Assembly (NCBI GenBank): GCA_028684735.1 | Contig: JAQUFI010000009.1 | Location: 1 to 24,291, forward strand | Length of the DNA: 24,291 bases | Reading direction: 5' to 3' | Source: Bacilli bacterium | Lineage (GTDB): Bacteria; Bacillota_I; Bacilli_A; RF39; UBA660 | Part shown: piece by piece, positions 20,534 to 24,291 of the stretch | Layout: each line of letters opens with the position of its first letter | Numbering within the stretch: the stretch's first letter is position 1 | Notes under the pieces: generated by a model | What the model saw: only the letters and a program-made list of their open reading frames with translations | What the model was told of the DNA's origin: nothing | Database searches by the model: none | Made by a program: the position numbers and the translations under genes

Positions 20534-22723
20534 ATGGAAGAAAGAACAAGAAAAAGTAAAATAAATTGGTATATGGTACTTTTTTCTACCTTTCTTTTTT
20601 TTATTGTAATAGTATATGTAAAATATATTTATGTTGCTCTATCACCATCAGTTAACGATATTAATCTTAAAGAATTTGCTTCTAATCGTAATACCTTTTC
20701 AACCACTTTATATGCTAATCGAGGAACAATTTATGATAAAGAAGGTAATACGTTAGCTTTAAATATTGTTTCTTATACGGTGATTGCTTATTTAAGTGAA
20801 AGTAGAACGGGTAGTAATCCAACCCCCTTACACGTTGTCGATATCGAAACGACAGCTGAAAAACTTTCACCCATTTTAAATATGACTGAGGAAACACTAG
20901 TTAACTTACTTAGTAAAAAAGCCTATCAAGTTGAATTAGGACCTGGTGGAAGAGGAATAACTGTTTCAACAAAAAAAGAAATTGAAGCTTTAGAACTACC
21001 TGGGATTGGTTTTATTGAAAACTATAAACGTTATTACCCGAATGGAGATTTTGCTTCTTATGTTATTGGCTATGCTAGACAATATGAAGAAGAAGTTACT
21101 GCTAATAATAAGTCTAAAATTAATTATAAAATAGTAGGGGAATTAGGAATTGAATCCAAGTATGAAGATATATTAAAAGGAACTAATGGTTACTTACAAT
21201 ATGAACAAGATCGCTTTGGCTATAAAATACCTGACACCCCAGAAGATCGAAAACCTGCTATTGATGGAAATAATATTTATTTAACCTTAGATTCTAATAT
21301 TCAAAGATTTGTTGAAACTGCTGTCAAGGAATCAGCTCGAACTTATAATCCAGAATGGATAAATTTAACAGTTATGGATGCTAAAACAGGAGATATTTTA
21401 GGTAATTCTTCAATGCCATCATTTAATCCTAATATTAAAGATATTAAGAATTATGAAAATCATCTTGTTTCATATTTATATGAACCTGGTTCAACGATGA
21501 AAATATATACTTATATGTGTGCGATGGAATCAGGTAAGTATGTTGGTAGTGATACCTTTAAATCAGGGACGATTCAAATTGGTGATAAACCTGTTAATGA
21601 TTGGAATGGTAAAGGTTGGGTGGTTATTGATTACGATAAAGGTTTTGAATATTCAAGTAATGTTGCGATTGCTAATTTAGTTCAAAATGTCATCGATAAA
21701 AATGATTTAAGAGATTGTTTAACGTCGTATGGTTTTAGTCAAAAAACGGATATTGAATTACCAAGAGAGTTAGTTGGCAGTTTAAACTTTAACTATCCAA
21801 TTGAAGTTGTTACAGCTGGATTCGGTCAAGGAATTACAACTACTGCTATTCAACAACTGCAAGCTCTAACCATTATTGCGAATAATGGCTCACTAGTTAA
21901 ACCTCACATTGTTGATAAAATTGTCAATCCTAACAACAATTCTATTATTTATAAAAGCAAGTTAGAAAAAGGTGACCCTGTTGTATCTGCAGCTACTATT
22001 CAAAAAATAAAAGCATTAATGTCAAATACAATATATGGAACAGGTGAAGGTACAACTGGTACAGCTTATGCAATTCCTAATTTTGATATTATTGGGAAGA
22101 CAGGGACCTCTCAAATTTATGATAATAAATTAGGTAAATATCTAACCGGATATAATGATTATATTTATTCATTTGCTGGAATGTTTCCAAAAGATGATCC
22201 AGAGATTATTGTCTATGCTTCAATGAAAAAACCAACTTGGGGTAGTAGTGCTGCTATAAATGTTGCGACCAAAGAAGTTATTAAAAACACAGCTAAATAC
22301 TTAAATATTTTTGGTGAACAAGCAGTTAAAACAACTGTTCAAGAACATCAAATGAAATCTTATTATAATAAGAAATTAGAAGATGTTGTTGCTGAATTAG
22401 AAGCTAAACAGATTGAAGTAATTGTTTTAGGTAGTGGCGATAGAGTTATAGAGCAATACCCAAAACCAGGAGTAAAGGTTTTATCACATGATAAAGTCAT
22501 CTTACTGACTAATGGTAATGATCTTTTAATGCCTGATATTACTAATTGGTCAAAATCCAATATTATTGCCTTATGTAATTTAATTAAAATAGATTATGAA
22601 TTTGAAGGTTATGGTTATGCTGTTAATCAATCAATTAGTATTAATAAACCAATTTTAGATGAACCCCTAAGAGTTGTTTTAAAACAAAAATACCAATCCG
22701 AAATCGATAACAATTTAAGTTAA
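20534..22723 (+). CDS. Class B penicillin-binding protein with PASTA domains
   Basis: A 729-aa peptidoglycan transpeptidase. A basic start and one membrane helix (about 11-34) anchor it. A dimerisation/pedestal domain starts with ANRGTIYDKEGNTLAL and is followed by the transpeptidase domain. The active-site motifs are Ser320-T-M-Lys323 (EPGSTMK), Ser374-S-Asn376 and Lys522-T-Gly524 (GKTGTS). Two PASTA repeats fill about 605-663 and 664-725. Being last in the mraZ cluster, it is the septal enzyme (PBP2B/FtsI type); SpoVD has the same layout, so a sporulation role cannot be excluded. Ribosome site gaggtg lies 5 bases before the ATG. A strong terminator follows, so mraY and murD, usual next genes, are not in this unit. 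Confidence 0.93.
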   Translation: MEERTRKSKINWYMVLFSTFLFFIVIVYVKYIYVALSPSVNDINLKEFASNRNTFSTTLYANRGTIYDKEGNTLALNIVSYTVIAYLSESRTGSNPTPLHVVDIETTAEKLSPILNMTEETLVNLLSKKAYQVELGPGGRGITVSTKKEIEALELPGIGFIENYKRYYPNGDFASYVIGYARQYEEEVTANNKSKINYKIVGELGIESKYEDILKGTNGYLQYEQDRFGYKIPDTPEDRKPAIDGNNIYLTLDSNIQRFVETAVKESARTYNPEWINLTVMDAKTGDILGNSSMPSFNPNIKDIKNYENHLVSYLYEPGSTMKIYTYMCAMESGKYVGSDTFKSGTIQIGDKPVNDWNGKGWVVIDYDKGFEYSSNVAIANLVQNVIDKNDLRDCLTSYGFSQKTDIELPRELVGSLNFNYPIEVVTAGFGQGITTTAIQQLQALTIIANNGSLVKPHIVDKIVNPNNNSIIYKSKLEKGDPVVSAATIQKIKALMSNTIYGTGEGTTGTAYAIPNFDIIGKTGTSQIYDNKLGKYLTGYNDYIYSFAGMFPKDDPEIIVYASMKKPTWGSSAAINVATKEVIKNTAKYLNIFGEQAVKTTVQEHQMKSYYNKKLEDVVAELEAKQIEVIVLGSGDRVIEQYPKPGVKVLSHDKVILLTNGNDLLMPDITNWSKSNIIALCNLIKIDYEFEGYGYAVNQSISINKPILDEPLRVVLKQKYQSEIDNNLS

Positions 22724-22724
22724 T

Positions 22725-22758
22725 AAAAGATAAAGAATAAATAGTTCTTTATCTTTTA
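22725..22758 (+). terminator. Terminator closing the mraZ cluster
   Basis: 13-bp stem AAAAGATAAAGAA (22725-22737) / TTCTTTATCTTTT (22745-22757), 7-base loop. Confidence 0.85.
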
Positions 22759-22781
22759 ATATCATAATTAATTGGTAAAAC

Positions 22782-22809
22782 TTGACAAATACTTAAAAAA
22801 ATATATAAT
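22782..22809 (+). promoter_or_regulatory. Promoter of the unknown right-edge gene
   Basis: TTGACA (22782-22787), 16-base spacer, TATAAT (22804-22809), 25 bases before the start codon. Confidence 0.85.
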
Positions 22810-22833
22810 AACAGGTACTAAAAGGGGGGTAAC

Positions 22834-24222
22834 ATGGTAAATACAAGTAAGATAGGTAATGACGATATATTTAATTACTATTATCAAATGATTTCAAAAG
22901 AAGGAAATCAAGTTTATATTGATGCAATATTGAATAGACATCCTAATTACGATATCTCTTCTTTTCATAAAGAATTATTTGATAATGTTTTTATTGAGGC
23001 TTATGGTTTAGACTTTATAATTGATAATATTGATTATCTTCATTATTTTACTTTAGAAGAAGCAATTAATACAAAACAAGTTGAAAAGTTAAAATATGTT
23101 TGTTCTCAACCTAACTTAAAATTGTTATCATCAACCTTTGTTTTAAATCCTCATATCAATATTGATCTTTTAAAAAAAATAAATTCTATAGTTAACTCAG
23201 ACAATGCTGATATTATATCGTCAACACGTAATCTCAATCAAAAGAAAGTTGATAGTCTTAACCGTTTTATCGAAGATAAGCAACAACAAGCCATATTGGA
23301 TTTCTTTATTAAAAAGTTTGAGAAGTATGAGATAACAAATAATTTAGATTTAATTATTGACCATATCGACAATCCTCATTTAAATAAATTAATTCAAGTT
23401 ATTAATGATAATTACTTTCATGATACCAGTAGAGTAGAAGATTTTATTGAATTATTTAATTCTCAACTTATCTTATTAGATAAGTTGGAAATAAACCCTG
23501 AAACGATTCAAATGTTTAATTTAAATCGTCCTGAATATCAAATAAAAACCAATCAAGATTTATTAAACTTATTAGATATTAGAGATAACTATCATCAATC
23601 TTTAATTGATAAAAGTGATAATTTAACTGAACTTAAAAAAACCATTATTAATAATTATTTTAATTTAGATGAGTTAGAATTTAATTATAAAACAAATAAA
23701 TATCGTCAAGTTAATTTAATTAGTAATGAACTATTATTAATTGAAAAGATAAACCAAATTGAAACTAAAAAGGATTTAAAACGTTATTGTTTATCTATTA
23801 AAAACCAATCAAATTTTTTTATTGAAACTGATAGGGATTATAATCAGATATGTGCGGATGATTTAGTAAAGTCATTAACACAAGTACCTCATATTATAAA
23901 AAGTCAAAATATGATTAAATTAGATGGTCAAGCTTTTAAAATATTAGTTCATAAGATAAAAGGGTATGGTAATTATAAATTAGCACTCCAATTATATGAT
24001 GATATTAGTAAATGGATTCAACCATCATATCCAAGTAGTTATATTTCAACTAGTTTAATATCCGATAAATTTATGGGTACTGTAGAAGCTAGTGGTACTA
24101 CCTTAGGGTTTAATAATATTGAAGCTAGTGATATTTATGATATGGGTCCTTTGGATATATATACTTCTAGTAAAAAATTAGAAAAATGCAAACTATGGAA
24201 TCTTCTTTGGAACAACTGGTAA
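22834..24222 (+). CDS. Unknown large cytosolic protein, probably broken at its 3' end
   Basis: ATG 22834 follows aaaggggggt by 3 bases and a clear promoter. The open frame gives 462 residues but the last part is suspect: up to about residue 450 (DIYTSSKKLEK) base composition and codon use match the genome, while from about 24186 the sequence is far richer in G+C and the reading ends after a short tryptophan-rich tail (CKLWNLLWNNW) that looks like an off-frame reading. The body is helical, rich in Asn, Asp, Leu and Ile, with no signal peptide, membrane helix or catalytic motif I know. A GSGTTLGF-like glycine stretch occurs near the end. I recognise no family. The true gene probably continues beyond the junction. 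Confidence 0.6.
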   Translation: MVNTSKIGNDDIFNYYYQMISKEGNQVYIDAILNRHPNYDISSFHKELFDNVFIEAYGLDFIIDNIDYLHYFTLEEAINTKQVEKLKYVCSQPNLKLLSSTFVLNPHINIDLLKKINSIVNSDNADIISSTRNLNQKKVDSLNRFIEDKQQQAILDFFIKKFEKYEITNNLDLIIDHIDNPHLNKLIQVINDNYFHDTSRVEDFIELFNSQLILLDKLEINPETIQMFNLNRPEYQIKTNQDLLNLLDIRDNYHQSLIDKSDNLTELKKTIINNYFNLDELEFNYKTNKYRQVNLISNELLLIEKINQIETKKDLKRYCLSIKNQSNFFIETDRDYNQICADDLVKSLTQVPHIIKSQNMIKLDGQAFKILVHKIKGYGNYKLALQLYDDISKWIQPSYPSSYISTSLISDKFMGTVEASGTTLGFNNIEASDIYDMGPLDIYTSSKKLEKCKLWNLLWNNW

Positions 24223-24291
24223 ACCAGGGGCTCATTAGCCCTGATGAACTAAGATGGCGCCGTCGCCAGTAAGGATGTGATGATGCGCCTT
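24186..24291 (+). other. High-GC foreign-looking end segment with a different reading frame
   Basis: About 49% G+C over the last ~105 bases, and higher still after 24225, against about 28-30% elsewhere. A frame from 24186 reads MQTMESSLEQLVNQ, then GLISPDELRWRRRQ, to TAA at 24270-24272, with codons such as CTG, CAG, CGC and CGT that are rare in the rest of the window. It is followed by aagga and ATG ATG CGC CTT, like the start of a next gene. It resembles the tail of a gene from an enterobacterial-type genome; the M-x-T-M-E-x-S-L pattern is loosely like the C-terminus of pilus ATPases, which I cannot confirm. A chimeric contig end is the simplest explanation. Confidence 0.6.

Noticed and set aside
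24225..24243. GGGCT-catt-AGCCC hairpin near the right end as a terminator
   Set aside because: It has no T-run after it and lies within an open frame of the foreign-looking segment.
1..24291. CRISPR array, insertion sequence or rRNA
   Set aside because: No regularly spaced identical repeats, no transposase and no rRNA-like sequence were seen; only the recombinase at the left edge indicates mobility.

Overview
The window is about 28-30% G+C and is read with the standard bacterial code: TGA ends sufU, rpoZ and the nuclease gene, so this is not a Mycoplasma-type code. Its gene content (spoVS, two YjcZ-like spore mini-proteins, SufU-type Fe-S assembly, an mraZ-led division cluster, PrsA, omega, RecX) points to a low-GC Bacilli/Firmicutes genome with at least remnants of sporulation. 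An Erysipelotrichia or RF39-like relative would fit, but the species cannot be named from sequence alone. No stretch over 300 bases lacks a gene.

Layout. The left edge (1-802, minus strand) holds the start of a serine recombinase, a pair of direct repeats, a small unknown gene and tRNA-Gly(UCC). Then, on the plus strand: spoVS; an AMP-binding enzyme; a seven-helix hybrid histidine kinase; sufU - unknown gene - sufB - lipoprotein; a short ssb; a gene broken by an in-frame TAA; and an XRE regulator. A tight four-gene run follows (pyrimidine-nucleoside phosphorylase, NERD-like membrane protein, DUF2779 nuclease, beta-lactamase-fold hydrolase), then rpoZ, a second hydrolase paralogue and recX. 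recX converges on prsA (minus) at a shared bidirectional terminator. After that come two spore mini-genes, a YbaK-type deacylase, and mraZ-rsmH-ftsL-pbp, which is closed by a strong terminator. The last gene is unrecognised and runs into about 100 bases of much higher G+C that look foreign.

How it works together. Most units are short and bounded by clear hairpin terminators. In several places the next promoter starts inside or directly after the previous terminator. sufU and sufB supply part of a SUF Fe-S machine whose sufC, sufD and sufS are not here. The mraZ cluster carries four 10-bp-spaced GTGG boxes just after its -10, as expected for MraZ autoregulation. A promoter resembling the mother-cell sigma-K type precedes the YjcZ-like genes. 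The least explained parts are the NERD-like/DUF2779 pair with the two cytoplasmic serine-hydrolase paralogues around rpoZ, the interrupted gene at 8678-9184, and the recombinase-side repeats.
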